A DNA stretch of 34,072 nucleotides from Planctomycetota bacterium (GCA_016209605.1 JACQVS010000265.1:1-34072); one strand, 5' to 3'. Positions 1 through 8,027 are shown, numbered from the stretch's first letter. Notes: a model not told the origin generated them from the letters alone. A program made the numbers and translations.

Positions 1-43
1 ATTGGAGTTCGTCTCGTGGCTCGGTGATGTGTATAAGAGTCAG
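1..43 (+). other. Sequencing adapter remnant (Nextera/Tn5), not genomic
   Basis: Positions 11-43 match the Nextera read-2 transposase adapter with one deleted G and two A-to-T substitutions. Positions 25-43 match the 19-base Tn5 mosaic end at 17 of 19 places, including the core GTGTATAAGAG. Positions 1-10 could be the end of the flow-cell primer plus a corrupted i7 index; they resemble index N705 at 6 of 8 bases, from memory and tentative. True genomic sequence begins at about position 44. The comparison uses the known adapter sequence; I have run no search. Confidence 0.93.
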
Positions 44-45
44 GT

Positions 46-123
46 CGGGGTGTGGCTCTGCTTGGCTAGAGCGCTGAGTTCGGGACGCAGAGGTCGCTGG
101 TTCAAATCCAGTCACCCCGACCA
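46..123 (+). tRNA. tRNA-Pro (anticodon CGG), CCA encoded
   Basis: A full cloverleaf folds. The acceptor stem is 46-52 with 113-119 (7 pairs), followed by discriminator A120 and an encoded CCA at 121-123. The D stem is GCTC 55-58 with GAGC 69-72, and its loop carries GG at 64-65. The anticodon stem is 74-78 with 86-90, with one A77-G87 mismatch. The anticodon loop TTCGGGA (79-85) gives anticodon CGG at 81-83. The T arm is 96-100 with 108-112 around TTCAAAT. The anticodon loop is identical to that of E. coli tRNA-Pro(CGG), from memory. The gene starts two bases after the adapter, so its promoter is not in the window. Confidence 0.93.
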
Positions 124-205
124 AAAAAAATTTAAAAAAAAATTAAATTTTTTGTTGCAATAAAATTTGAATATTGAATAATAACCAGTGCCCACAACTG
201 CCCCA

Positions 206-249
206 GGGCGCTCTCGAGCCTCCCCGGTTCGGGGGCGCCCATTTTATTT
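206..249 (+). terminator. Hairpin terminator downstream of tRNA-Pro
   Basis: GGGCGC (206-211) pairs with GCGCCC (235-240), and a nested CCCCG (222-226) pairs with CGGGG (230-234). ATTTTATTT follows directly (241-249). GC-rich stem plus T-rich tail on the plus strand fits an intrinsic terminator for the tRNA transcript. It may also separate it from the convergent desulfurase gene. The 60 bases before it (124-185) are almost pure A/T and hold no gene. Confidence 0.6.
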
Positions 250-290
250 CTACCCCCTTCGCAGACCCCCGATGAACCCGCTGGAATAGG

Positions 291-363
291 TTCTTCATCC
301 GCAACTTCTCCGCAGATTGCGGAGAAGTTGCGGATAGCTCGGTTGCGGGCGAAGCCCGCATTA
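291..363 (+). repeat. Dispersed intergenic repeat, copy A (full)
   Basis: A perfect 17-base inverted repeat (298-314 and 318-334, 3-base spacer) is followed by TAGCTCGGTTGCGGGCGAAG and CCCGCATTA (335-363), itself holding a small hairpin GCGGGC-GAA-GCCCGC. The same unit recurs at 18092-18165, and its right half at 14618-14641. The last bases of this copy (TTA at 361-363) supply the TAA stop of the minus-strand cysteine desulfurase, so the element abuts the gene end exactly. Confidence 0.85.
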
Positions 364-1551
364 CGGCGCCAGGCGCCGCAGCTGCTGAACCGCTTGCTCA
401 ACGCACGCGGCGGCGGTCTCGATCCCGACAGCCGTGGTCGAGCGGCCCAGGGAGAAGCGGATGGAGCCGCGGATCTCGGCGGGATTGCGCCCCATGGCCT
501 TGAGGACATGGGAGGGCTTCTTGGCGCCGGTGTTGCAGGCGCTGCCCGTCGACACCGCCACGCCCAGGTGATCGAGAAGCAGGAGGAGCGACTCTCCCTC
601 CACCCGCTCGAAGGTGACATTCAAGAGGTGCGGCACTGACTGCTCGAGGGGGGTGTTGATAACCGTGCCGGGAAGGGCTTTTCTCAGAACCTCGGCCAGT
701 TGGTCCCGAAGCGCTTGCAAGCGGGGGGCTTCGGCAGGGAGCTCCTCCAGCGCCAGGGCCACGGCGCGAGCGAATCCGGCCGCGGCCGCCACGTTTTGAG
801 TGCCGCCGCGCCGGCCGTTTTCCTGCGGGCCGCCGCGGGGAATCCCGGCAAAGGGCACGCCGCGGCGGATCAGGAGCCCGCCGGTGGCCTTGGGGCCGTA
901 AATCTTGTGCGCCGAGAGAGAGGCGAGGTCGGTGGGCAGTGCCCCCAAGGGCAGGAGGCTCTTGCCGAGGAGCTGTACAGCGTCGGTATGAAAGAGGATT
1001 CCCCGCTCCTTGAGCAGGCGGCCGATTTCGGCGATCGGCTCGAGCGTCCCCACCTCGTTATTGGCTGCCATGACCGACACCAGCGCGGTCTCGGGCCGCA
1101 GCGCCTCGAGCACCGCCTGTGAATCGACCCGCCCCCAGCGGTCGACCGGCACCAGGGTGTGGGGAACGCCCCAAGCCGAGGCGACCTCGAGAGCCCCCAG
1201 CACCGCCGAGTGCTCCACGGCGCTGGCGACGACGTGCAGGTCGCCGGGATGCTTCCCCCGGCGAGAGCTCTGGCCGAGAAGGACGCCCAGGATCGCGGCA
1301 TTGTCAGAATCCGTGCCGCCGCCGGTGAAGACCAAATCGAAATCCTCAGCCTCCAGGTCTTTCCGGATGGCTTCGCGGGCGGCCTCGAGCGCCTCGCGCG
1401 CCGCCCGCCCCTCCCCATGGAGGGAGCTGGGATTGCCGAAGCGCTCCTCCAGGTAGGGCTCCATGGCTTGCCGGACCTCGCCGCGCAGGGGGGTGGTGGC
1501 GGCGTGGTCGAGGTAAATCCGGCTTTTCGAAGAGCTTTCAGGAGCAGGCAT
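361..1551 (-). CDS. Cysteine desulfurase (NifS/IscS-like, class V aminotransferase)
   Basis: A PLP enzyme of 396 residues, the usual family length, that takes sulfur from L-cysteine as an enzyme persulfide for Fe-S clusters and tRNA thiolation. Visible motifs are the N-terminal YLDHAATTPL (13-22), the PLP-stacking His in VEHSAV (H114), ANNEVGTLEPI (163-173), HTDAVQ (188-193), the Schiff-base lysine in SAHKIYGPK (K216), and the active-site cysteine loop STGSACNTG (C339). ATG at 1549-1551; no clear ribosome-binding site. It starts 11 bases after the stop of the L,D-transpeptidase gene and is probably co-transcribed with it. No scaffold (IscU/SufU) or thiolase gene lies beside it, so the sulfur acceptor cannot be named, and I give no symbol because iscS, nifS and sufS-like forms cannot be separated here. 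Confidence 0.95.
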   Translation of the reverse strand: MPAPESSSKSRIYLDHAATTPLRGEVRQAMEPYLEERFGNPSSLHGEGRAAREALEAAREAIRKDLEAEDFDLVFTGGGTDSDNAAILGVLLGQSSRRGKHPGDLHVVASAVEHSAVLGALEVASAWGVPHTLVPVDRWGRVDSQAVLEALRPETALVSVMAANNEVGTLEPIAEIGRLLKERGILFHTDAVQLLGKSLLPLGALPTDLASLSAHKIYGPKATGGLLIRRGVPFAGIPRGGPQENGRRGGTQNVAAAAGFARAVALALEELPAEAPRLQALRDQLAEVLRKALPGTVINTPLEQSVPHLLNVTFERVEGESLLLLLDHLGVAVSTGSACNTGAKKPSHVLKAMGRNPAEIRGSIRFSLGRSTTAVGIETAAACVEQAVQQLRRLAP

Positions 1552-1562
1552 GAGGTATCATT

Positions 1563-2960
1563 TCAATCCTCGACCACCACCTCGGTCTTGTACGTGATGA
1601 AGTCGTATATGAACTCGATGTCCTCGTTGAGAAGACGAATGCAGCCGGAGGAGACTTCCTTGCCGATCGAGTCCAAGGAGCGGGTGCCGTGGAGGCCGTA
1701 ACCGGAATAATCCTCGGTGTCTTGAAAGCCCAACCAGCGGGAGCCAAGGATGTTCTCCGGGCTTTCCGGCGGCAGAGGGGTCATGCCCTGGCGGTACCAG
1801 GTCGGATCCTTGATGCGGTCGCGGATGACGAATCTCCCCACAGGGGTGGAGTTCCCCTGCCCCAGGCCGACTCGCTTCTCGCAGAGCAATTTCCCATCGA
1901 CCAGCACCCACAGCCGGAAGTCTTTCTTCTGGATGAAGACCTGCACCTTCCCCGGCAGGATGAGCAAGCGCTGGCGGGGCTGGACGACCTCGGACTTGAG
2001 GCGGTTGAGCCGCAGGATGGCTTCCACCGTCGTCCCGTACTTGTTCTTGATCGCGGTCAGGCTTTCCCCATCCTTGACGGTGTGCGCCACCAGAAGCGGC
2101 GATGGGCGCTTCGAGAAGAGGTGGGTTTCCAGAAAAGGATCGAGGAGGACCAGGACCTTCTTGCGCTCCTCGGCGTCCTTGGCGTTCAAGTAAGCCTGGG
2201 TCATGAGCTTCCAGGATTGGCGCACCGACTCGCCAGCGCTCCTGGCGGCCAGAAGCGTGGCGGCGTTCAAGGAAGCCCGATAAGCCCAGGCCGGATCGGG
2301 ATCCTTGCCGGCGAGGTAAGTGTAGTAGTCGATCTTCTCCTCCTCCACGTTTGACAGCTCGACCAGCTTGCGCGCCACCGGCACCGCGTTCACGTCCTCG
2401 CGGTCCCTGGCGGCGCGGAAAACCTCGCGATAGAGGCCCAGCCCGCGGACGGCGTCGCCCGATTGGAGGGCCCCCTGCGCCGCCTCGACGACCTCCTGCA
2501 GCTTCTCGAAGCTGGCGCCGGCGAGGAAGCTGCCGGCGGCCGGCTTCCCCTCGCTGCCCGCGCCGGCGAGCGGCTTGATCTCGACTTCTTCGAGCGATCC
2601 GCCCAGCACCTTGACGGGCGGGGCCGCCGGCGGGGCGGTCAAGGCCGCTGGCTTCGCGGGGGAGCTCAGGTCATCTTTCTTATCGGGAGGGCTGGGGGGA
2701 TTTTGGGGGGCAGCCTCCTCCGGTCTTCCCAGGATCTTTTCCGCTTCTTTGGCCTTCTCCGATCCGCTACCGGCCTGGTCGGCCGCCGGGCCTGCGGGCT
2801 GCTCCACCGCCGGCTTGGAGCCGCCCACGGAACCGTCCTGAGGATGGGAATAATTCACCCCTCCCGACCCCCCCTGAGGGGGGGCGTAATACTTAACGTA
2901 AAGCCAGTAAGCTCCAGCCCCCAGAGCGGCTGAAAATAAGAAAAACATGAATCGCTTCAT
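1563..2960 (-). CDS. LysM and L,D-transpeptidase (YkuD) domain protein, membrane-anchored
   Basis: A periplasmic peptidoglycan-modifying enzyme of 465 residues. An N-terminal membrane segment (about residues 3-22) is followed by a Pro/Ala/Lys-rich linker, a helical middle region, one LysM motif (HTVKDGESLTAIKNKYGTTV) and a C-terminal YkuD domain. The catalytic signature HGTR-x12-SGC-I-R is intact, with H424 and C440. The family makes 3-3 crosslinks or attaches proteins to peptidoglycan; which applies here is not visible. I prefer the second ATG (2958-2960) because GGAGG lies 8 bases upstream of it, while the first ATG (2966) is only 2 bases from that site. The 128-base gap to pheT suggests its own promoter, possibly with a TATAAA at 3023-3028 (minus), but no good -35 is seen. 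Confidence 0.92.
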   Translation of the reverse strand: MKRFMFFLFSAALGAGAYWLYVKYYAPPQGGSGGVNYSHPQDGSVGGSKPAVEQPAGPAADQAGSGSEKAKEAEKILGRPEEAAPQNPPSPPDKKDDLSSPAKPAALTAPPAAPPVKVLGGSLEEVEIKPLAGAGSEGKPAAGSFLAGASFEKLQEVVEAAQGALQSGDAVRGLGLYREVFRAARDREDVNAVPVARKLVELSNVEEEKIDYYTYLAGKDPDPAWAYRASLNAATLLAARSAGESVRQSWKLMTQAYLNAKDAEERKKVLVLLDPFLETHLFSKRPSPLLVAHTVKDGESLTAIKNKYGTTVEAILRLNRLKSEVVQPRQRLLILPGKVQVFIQKKDFRLWVLVDGKLLCEKRVGLGQGNSTPVGRFVIRDRIKDPTWYRQGMTPLPPESPENILGSRWLGFQDTEDYSGYGLHGTRSLDSIGKEVSSGCIRLLNEDIEFIYDFITYKTEVVVED

Positions 2961-3088
2961 CGCCATCTCCTCCCTCTACTTCTTGGAGAACGATTTCCAG
3001 TGGTCACGGATTGATGGAAAAATTTATAATGCTCCTCTTTCGGGGATCGCCGGCATTGTAAATCGGCAGGGAGCGGCTTGCAACCAGT

Positions 3089-5551
3089 TCAGCTCCGCAG
3101 CGGGTAGCCGGCTCCGGCCAAGGCCTGGATCACGGCGTTCTGGAGCGGGCCGATGTCCTTCTCGGTGAGGGTGTGATCCTCGGAGCGGAAGACCAGGTGA
3201 TAGGCGATCGACTTCTTCCCGGGGGGCAAGCCGGCCTCTTCATAAACGTCGAAAACCTCCACCTGCTCGAGGGCCGGGCCGGCGGCCTGTCGGATGAGGG
3301 GCAGCAGGTCGCCGGCGGGGGTGCGCTCGGGGACCAGCACGGCGACGTCGAAGGGGACCGCCGGAAAGCGGGGCAGCCTCTTGTAGCGGGTCTCGCGCCG
3401 CACCGCCTCGAACAGCCGGTCGAAGTCGAGGTCAAAGGCGAGGACATCCCCTTCGATCTCGAGCTGCCGCAGCGTCCCCGGGTGGATGCGGTAAAAGCCG
3501 CCGGCCGGCTGTCCGCCGGCGCGCAGCTCGGCCGCCGCCTTCGGATGCATCCAGCTCCGGGCCCGTTCCATGGGGGCGATCTCCGGCCTTTCCAGGCCCA
3601 GGAACTCCGCCAGGGCGAGCACCAGATGGCGCGCCTGGTAGAAGTTCTCCCGGCATTTCTCCGGGAAGGCGAGCAGGCCGGCGATGCGAGTGTTCTCGAG
3701 CGGCGGCTCCGACGGCGCCGGCCGCACTGGTTGCGCTGGCCGGGCCATGGCCTTCGGATCCTTCAGGTAAATCCGCCCCACCTCGAAGAAGCCGAAGCGG
3801 TCGAAGAAGCGCAGGTTGTCGCGGGCCTTCTCGAGATGGATGGGGATGATCTCGCGGCGCAGGCGGTCCAGCTCCTCGCTGGTGGGGTTCTTGAGCTTGA
3901 GATGGGCCTCCGGGTCTAGGCCGAAGGCCAGGCAGTGCTTGAGGCCGACCATGGAATAGGTGAACACCTCGGCGAGGCCTCCGTGCAGCGACAGGAAGCT
4001 TTTCACCTGCCTCTCGAACTGCCGCCGCTCGTTCACCGCCGGCGCGACCACCGGCCAGCTCGGCGCGGAGGGCACGATCCTGCCGTAACCGTAGATGCGG
4101 CCGACCTCCTCCACCAGGTCCTCCTTGATGGATACATCGCGGGTGGCCCGCCAGCTCGGCACGGTGATGGTCCAGCGCTTCTTCGACCCTTTGGGCTTCT
4201 TCTCCCCGCGCTCCTCGATCTTGAAGCCCAGCCAGGTGAGGATGTCCTTGACCTCGCCGGCGCCGATGGCGCTTCCCAGGCGATGGGAAATGAACTCCGG
4301 CTCGAGGGGAATGGTCAAGGGTTCCGGCGGCCGGAAGCCGGGATCCTGGAGCGGGCCGACGACCGTGGCGCCGGGACAGAGATCGAGGATCATTCGCGCC
4401 GCCCGCAGGATGCCGGCCCGCGCCTGCAGGGGATCGAGGGACTTCTCGAAACGCGCCGAGGACTCGGTGCGCCCGTGGCGCAGGCTCGACTTGCGGACGC
4501 TGGCGGCGTTGAAGTTGGCCGACTCGAGGAAAAGGGAGGTCGTTCCATCGCCGATCGAGGAGTTTTCCCCGCCCATCACCCCGGCCAGGGCCACCGGCCC
4601 CGCTCCGTCCGCGATGAGCAGGTCTTCGGCGCAGAGCGCCACCTCGCGCCCATCGAGGAGCTTGAAGAGTTCCCCCTCGCGGGCCATGCGGACGATGATC
4701 TTCGAGCCGCGGATCTTCTGGCGGTCAAAGGCGTGCAGCGGCTGGCCCAGCTCGTGGAGGACGTAATTGGTGACATCGACGATGTTGTTGATGGGGCGGC
4801 TGCCGACGGCAAAGAGGCGATGCTGCAGCCAGTCGGGCGATGGCCCGACGCGCACGCCGTCGATGCGCAGGCCGCAGTAGCGGCGGCAGCGCTCGCTGGC
4901 CTGGCCCGCCTCGATGCGGACCGCCACCTCGGGGCTGCCAGCGGCCGCGGCCAGGCTTTCATCGGCGGCGTACGGCTTGAGCGGCACTCGGTAAATGGTC
5001 GAGAACTCGCGGGCGATGCCGTAGTGCCCCCACAGGTCGGGCCGGTGGGTCAGGGACTTGTTGTCGATCTCGAGGAGGATGTCGACGTCAGCCGGGAACA
5101 CCTGGTCGAGGGGCGTCCCGGGGGAGCACCGGGCCGGCAGCTCAAGGATCCCCTCGTGGCGGTCCGTAAATCCCAGCTCGGCCTCGGAAAGTAGCATGCC
5201 TTCCGAGAGAACCCCGCGGATGGAGGTCCTGGCGATCACCTGGTCGCCGATCCGGGTCCCCGGCAGGGCCAGCGGCGCCAGCATGCCGGCCCGCACGTTC
5301 GGCGCGCCGCAGACGACCGCCAGCCGGCTTCCTTTGGCGATCTCCACCTGCACCTGGGTGAGGTGGTCGCTTCCGGCGATCGGCTGCGCTTCCAGAACGC
5401 GGGCGGCGACGATGAGGCGCAGGTTCTCGCCGCGCCCGTGCACCCCCTCCACCTCGGCGGTCGAGAGCGAAAACCGCTCGCCGACGCGGAGAGGAGGCTC
5501 GGACGTCTGGAAGGGGCAGAACTCGCGCACCCAGTTCAGGGAAATGTACAT
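3089..5551 (-). CDS. pheT: Phenylalanine--tRNA ligase beta subunit
   Basis: The large subunit of the alpha2-beta2 PheRS; 820 residues, slightly longer than the usual ~790-800. The N-terminus MYISLNWVREF is typical. A tRNA-binding (EMAP-like) domain is near residues 40-150, then B3/B4 editing, B5 and a catalytic-like core. The C-terminal anticodon-binding FDX-ACB domain begins near RYKRLPRFPAVPFDVAVLV and ends GAGYPLRS. The editing domain (B3/4) hydrolyses mischarged Tyr-tRNA(Phe). The start lies 3 bases after the pheS stop, so translation is probably coupled. It is the last gene of the infC operon as seen here. Confidence 0.97.
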   Translation of the reverse strand: MYISLNWVREFCPFQTSEPPLRVGERFSLSTAEVEGVHGRGENLRLIVAARVLEAQPIAGSDHLTQVQVEIAKGSRLAVVCGAPNVRAGMLAPLALPGTRIGDQVIARTSIRGVLSEGMLLSEAELGFTDRHEGILELPARCSPGTPLDQVFPADVDILLEIDNKSLTHRPDLWGHYGIAREFSTIYRVPLKPYAADESLAAAAGSPEVAVRIEAGQASERCRRYCGLRIDGVRVGPSPDWLQHRLFAVGSRPINNIVDVTNYVLHELGQPLHAFDRQKIRGSKIIVRMAREGELFKLLDGREVALCAEDLLIADGAGPVALAGVMGGENSSIGDGTTSLFLESANFNAASVRKSSLRHGRTESSARFEKSLDPLQARAGILRAARMILDLCPGATVVGPLQDPGFRPPEPLTIPLEPEFISHRLGSAIGAGEVKDILTWLGFKIEERGEKKPKGSKKRWTITVPSWRATRDVSIKEDLVEEVGRIYGYGRIVPSAPSWPVVAPAVNERRQFERQVKSFLSLHGGLAEVFTYSMVGLKHCLAFGLDPEAHLKLKNPTSEELDRLRREIIPIHLEKARDNLRFFDRFGFFEVGRIYLKDPKAMARPAQPVRPAPSEPPLENTRIAGLLAFPEKCRENFYQARHLVLALAEFLGLERPEIAPMERARSWMHPKAAAELRAGGQPAGGFYRIHPGTLRQLEIEGDVLAFDLDFDRLFEAVRRETRYKRLPRFPAVPFDVAVLVPERTPAGDLLPLIRQAAGPALEQVEVFDVYEEAGLPPGKKSIAYHLVFRSEDHTLTEKDIGPLQNAVIQALAGAGYPLRS

Positions 5552-5554
5552 GGG

Positions 5555-6616
5555 TCAAGGAAACTGCTTCAAAAACCGCAGATCGGCGCTGTGCAGGTGC
5601 CGGATGTCGTCAATCTGGAACTTCATCATCACCAGCCGGTCCAGGCCCAGCCCGAAGGCGAAGCCGGAGTACTCTTCCGGATCGATCTTGCCGGAGCGCA
5701 AGACGTTGGGATGGATCAGGCCGCAGGGGAGCAGCTCCACCCAGCCGACCCCCTTGCACACCTGGCAGCCGGGGCCGCCGCAGATGAGGCAGCGGATATC
5801 GAGCTCGAAGCCGGGTTCGACGAAGGGGAAATAGCCGGGGCGAAGGCGGACCTCGACCTCCTTCTTGAAAATGCGCGACAAGAGCGCCTTTCCGAAATAG
5901 ATGAGGTGCGCCACCTTGATGTCGCGGTCGACCATCATCCCCTCGAGCTGGTGGAAGGTGACCTCATGGCTGGCGTCGATGCGCTCGCAACGGAAGACTT
6001 TGCCAGGGCCGATGATCTTGAACGGCGGCCGCAGGCGCATCATGCCGCGGACTTGAATGGGAGAAGTGTGCGTACGGAGCAAGTTGCCGTCTTCCAGGTA
6101 AAAGGTATCCTGCATGTCGCGGGCCGGATGGTGCGCCGGGATGTTGAGCGCCTCGAAGTTGAAATAGTCGGTCTCGACGTGAGGGCCATCCAGAACTTCA
6201 AAGCCCATGGAAGTGAAGGCGTCCTCGAGATCGTACTGGATGCGCGTCAGCGGATGGAGGCTGCCCAGCGGCCGGCGCTCGAGGTCAAGGGTTATGTCCA
6301 CCCACTCGGAGCGCAGTTCCTCCTCGCAGGCCAGCGCCTCCAGCGAATCCTGGGTTTTCTGAATCCCCTCTTCGATCTCCTGGCGCAGCTGGTTGAGTGC
6401 CTTCCCCACCTGCGGGCGCTCCTCGGCGCTGGCCTCCTTGAGCCGCGCCATGAGCGCCGTCACCTGGCCCTTCCTGCCCAGGAACCGGACGCGCAAGCTC
6501 TCGATCCCGCCGGGCCCCCCTCCCGCAGCGGCGTTCTTTCCGGCCTCCTCCAGCACCGCCCGGAGAGTCCGCTGAAACTCGGCGCGAACGCTTTCGATGG
6601 CATGGAGGATGGACAT
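5555..6616 (-). CDS. pheS: Phenylalanine--tRNA ligase alpha subunit
   Basis: The catalytic subunit of class II PheRS, charging tRNA(Phe). It has an N-terminal coiled-coil tRNA-binding arm (about residues 1-95), the motif 2 region around DTFYLEDGNLLRTHTSPIQ and KVFRCERIDASHEVTFHQLEG, and motif 3 GFAFGLGLDRLVMMKF near the end. The ATG at 6614-6616 (353 residues, beginning MSILHAIES) is preferred over an in-frame TTG at 6629-6631; neither has a strong ribosome-binding site. It lies 43 bases after rplT and 3 bases before pheT, in the standard bacterial order. Confidence 0.96.
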   Translation of the reverse strand: MSILHAIESVRAEFQRTLRAVLEEAGKNAAAGGGPGGIESLRVRFLGRKGQVTALMARLKEASAEERPQVGKALNQLRQEIEEGIQKTQDSLEALACEEELRSEWVDITLDLERRPLGSLHPLTRIQYDLEDAFTSMGFEVLDGPHVETDYFNFEALNIPAHHPARDMQDTFYLEDGNLLRTHTSPIQVRGMMRLRPPFKIIGPGKVFRCERIDASHEVTFHQLEGMMVDRDIKVAHLIYFGKALLSRIFKKEVEVRLRPGYFPFVEPGFELDIRCLICGGPGCQVCKGVGWVELLPCGLIHPNVLRSGKIDPEEYSGFAFGLGLDRLVMMKFQIDDIRHLHSADLRFLKQFP

Positions 6617-6659
6617 TACCGGCTCAATCAAAATTCACTGTTTAAAGCTGTTGAACAAC

Positions 6660-7010
6660 TCAGCCCGCCTGCTTCGCCGCCTCGACCAGCTGGTCGAAAC
6701 CTTGAATGTCGCGGATGGCCAGCTCGGAGAGCGACTTGCGGTCCAGCTCGATCCTGGCCTTCTTCAACCCGTTCATGAAGCGGCTGTAGCTGATGCCCCG
6801 GTTGCGGCACGCCGCGTTGATACGCAAGATCCAGAGGCGGCGGATCTCCCGCTTCTTGCGCCGGCGATGCTTGGTGGCGTAAACCTCGGAGCGGGTTTGC
6901 GACTGCTTCGCCATCCGCGTCAGCTTGCCGCGGGCGGCGCGATACCCTTTGACCTTGCGAAGGAGCCGTCTTTTCCTACGAAGCTTTGGAACTGAACTTT
7001 TTACACGCAT
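6660..7010 (-). CDS. rplT: 50S ribosomal protein L20
   Basis: 116 residues, the normal family length. It binds 23S rRNA early in large-subunit assembly and represses its own operon in several bacteria. The basic N-terminus (KLRRKRRLLRKVKGYRAARGKL) and the conserved stretch RRLWILRINAACRNRGISYS are diagnostic. The ATG is at 7008-7010, 13 bases after the rpmI stop. It sits between rpmI and pheS as expected. Confidence 0.98.
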   Translation of the reverse strand: MRVKSSVPKLRRKRRLLRKVKGYRAARGKLTRMAKQSQTRSEVYATKHRRRKKREIRRLWILRINAACRNRGISYSRFMNGLKKARIELDRKSLSELAIRDIQGFDQLVEAAKQAG

Positions 7011-7023
7011 CTCCGATTCCCTC

Positions 7024-7224
7024 TCATCCTATCAGGCCTAACAGCCTCTTCAAGCGCTTGACTTCCACCTTGTGGGCCACCACCGTCTTCTTGAGGTGGC
7101 GTTTCCGCTTGCGCGACTTGCCCGAGAGCAAATGCCCCTTGCCGGCGCGCTTGCGGAGGATCTTGCCGTGCTTGGTGACCTTGAATCGCTTGGCGGTGCT
7201 CTTGTTCGTTTTTAACTTGGGCAT
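7024..7224 (-). CDS. rpmI: 50S ribosomal protein L35
   Basis: 66 residues starting MPKLKTNKSTAKRFKVT, the canonical L35 N-terminus, and rich in Lys/Arg (HLLSGKSRKRKRHLKK). The open frame continues upstream to 7389, but those extra 55 residues have no counterpart in the family, so the start is the ATG at 7222-7224. The ribosome-binding site is weak, as is common where translation is coupled or controlled by L20. The 243-base gap to infC is unusually long for this operon and contains a short tandem repeat. Confidence 0.97.
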   Translation of the reverse strand: MPKLKTNKSTAKRFKVTKHGKILRKRAGKGHLLSGKSRKRKRHLKKTVVAHKVEVKRLKRLLGLIG

Positions 7225-7271
7225 AGTTGAACCGGGTTCATTGTTAAGGGGCCAGTCCGGCCTCGTCAAAC

Positions 7272-7321
7272 GGCCATTCCACCGGCCAGCCATTCTACTG
7301 GCCAGCCATTCTACTGGCCAG
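7272..7321. repeat. Short 16-base tandem repeat between infC and rpmI
   Basis: Two exact units of GGCCAGCCATTCTACT (7284-7299 and 7300-7315) are preceded by a shorter variant (7272-7283) and followed by GGCCAG (7316-7321). TGGCC/GGCCA segments allow small hairpins. It lies in the 243-base infC-rpmI spacer (7225-7467), which otherwise holds no gene. Confidence 0.75.
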
Positions 7322-7467
7322 AGAGGCCGGCGCCTTCGGCCGCGAACGGAATCTGCAGAAAAAGTTCCTATTTTACCGCATGCCTGCAAAAGGCAAGAAA
7401 AAGTTTCGGGCGTTTTGTCGGCTTCAAGCCTCCGAGGGGATGCGATCCCGATGCCCCGGAAGCGCCG

Positions 7468-8013
7468 TTACTTGGCCGTCAGCACCATGTTCATGCGGTT
7501 CCGCCCCTCGCGCGCCGGCAGTTGCTCCACCTTGGCGATGTCCATCAGGGTATCCGCGAACTTGGTCATGAGCTGCTTCCCAAGATCGAGATGGACCGTC
7601 TCCCGGCCGCGAAACACCATGGTGACCAGGACCTTGTGCCCCTTTTCAATAAAGCGACGGGCATGGCCCAGTTTGACCTGCAAGTCGTGCTCGTCGGTCT
7701 TGGGCCGGAGCTTGATTTCCTTGCGCCGCGTGACCGTCTTCTTCTGCTTGTGGGTCTTCTTTTTCTGCTGGTACTTGTACTTGCCGTAGTCCATCAGCTT
7801 GCAAATGGGCGGATCGGACTGGGGAGCCACTTCCACCAGGTCCAGGCCGCGATCGCTGCCGATGGCCAGCGCTTCGATAATTTGCATGACCCCGACCTGC
7901 TCGCCGTTTTCGTCGATCAGGCGGATGAGGCCGGGCCGCGGCCGGTCGATCACTCTCAAGCCGCCGCGGTCCCTGTTGATCCTGAACCTGTCGCTCGGAT
8001 TTTGTGGATAAAT
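7468..8013 (-). CDS. infC: Translation initiation factor IF-3, ATT start
   Basis: IF-3 binds the 30S subunit, blocks premature 50S joining and proofreads the start codon. The product is 181 residues (E. coli 180). The N-terminal domain has RLIDENGEQVG and LDLVEVAPQSDPPICKLMDYGKYKY; the C-terminal domain has KEIKLRPKTDEHDLQVK and ends EGRNRMNMVLTAK. A TTG start at 7959 would cut off the conserved RINRD segment. Extending 18 codons gives MYPQNPSDRFRIN and an ATT codon at 8011-8013, with AAGGAGG (8021-8027) 7 bases upstream. A rare ATT start is the hallmark of infC autoregulation in E. coli and relatives. First gene of the infC-rpmI-rplT-pheST operon. Confidence 0.95.
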   Translation of the reverse strand: MYPQNPSDRFRINRDRGGLRVIDRPRPGLIRLIDENGEQVGVMQIIEALAIGSDRGLDLVEVAPQSDPPICKLMDYGKYKYQQKKKTHKQKKTVTRRKEIKLRPKTDEHDLQVKLGHARRFIEKGHKVLVTMVFRGRETVHLDLGKQLMTKFADTLMDIAKVEQLPAREGRNRMNMVLTAK

Positions 8014-8020
8014 AAACGCA

Positions 8021-8027
8021 CCTCCTT
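8021..8027 (-). promoter_or_regulatory. Ribosome-binding site fixing the infC ATT start
   Basis: AAGGAGG on the minus strand lies 7 bases before the ATT at 8011-8013. No such site stands before the TTG at 7959, so this decides the start. Confidence 0.85.

Noticed and set aside
44..121. Alternative acceptor stem GTCGGGG/CCCCGAC for the tRNA
   Set aside because: It pairs, but puts the discriminator and CCA out of register. The 46-52/113-119 stem gives a standard tRNA-Pro with encoded CCA at 121-123.
298..334. CRISPR-like inverted repeat
   Set aside because: Single unit with no regularly spaced array; the other copies are many kilobases away and intergenic.
3935..5194. 419-codon plus-strand open frame inside pheT
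   Set aside because: Antisense shadow of a conserved, full-length pheT.
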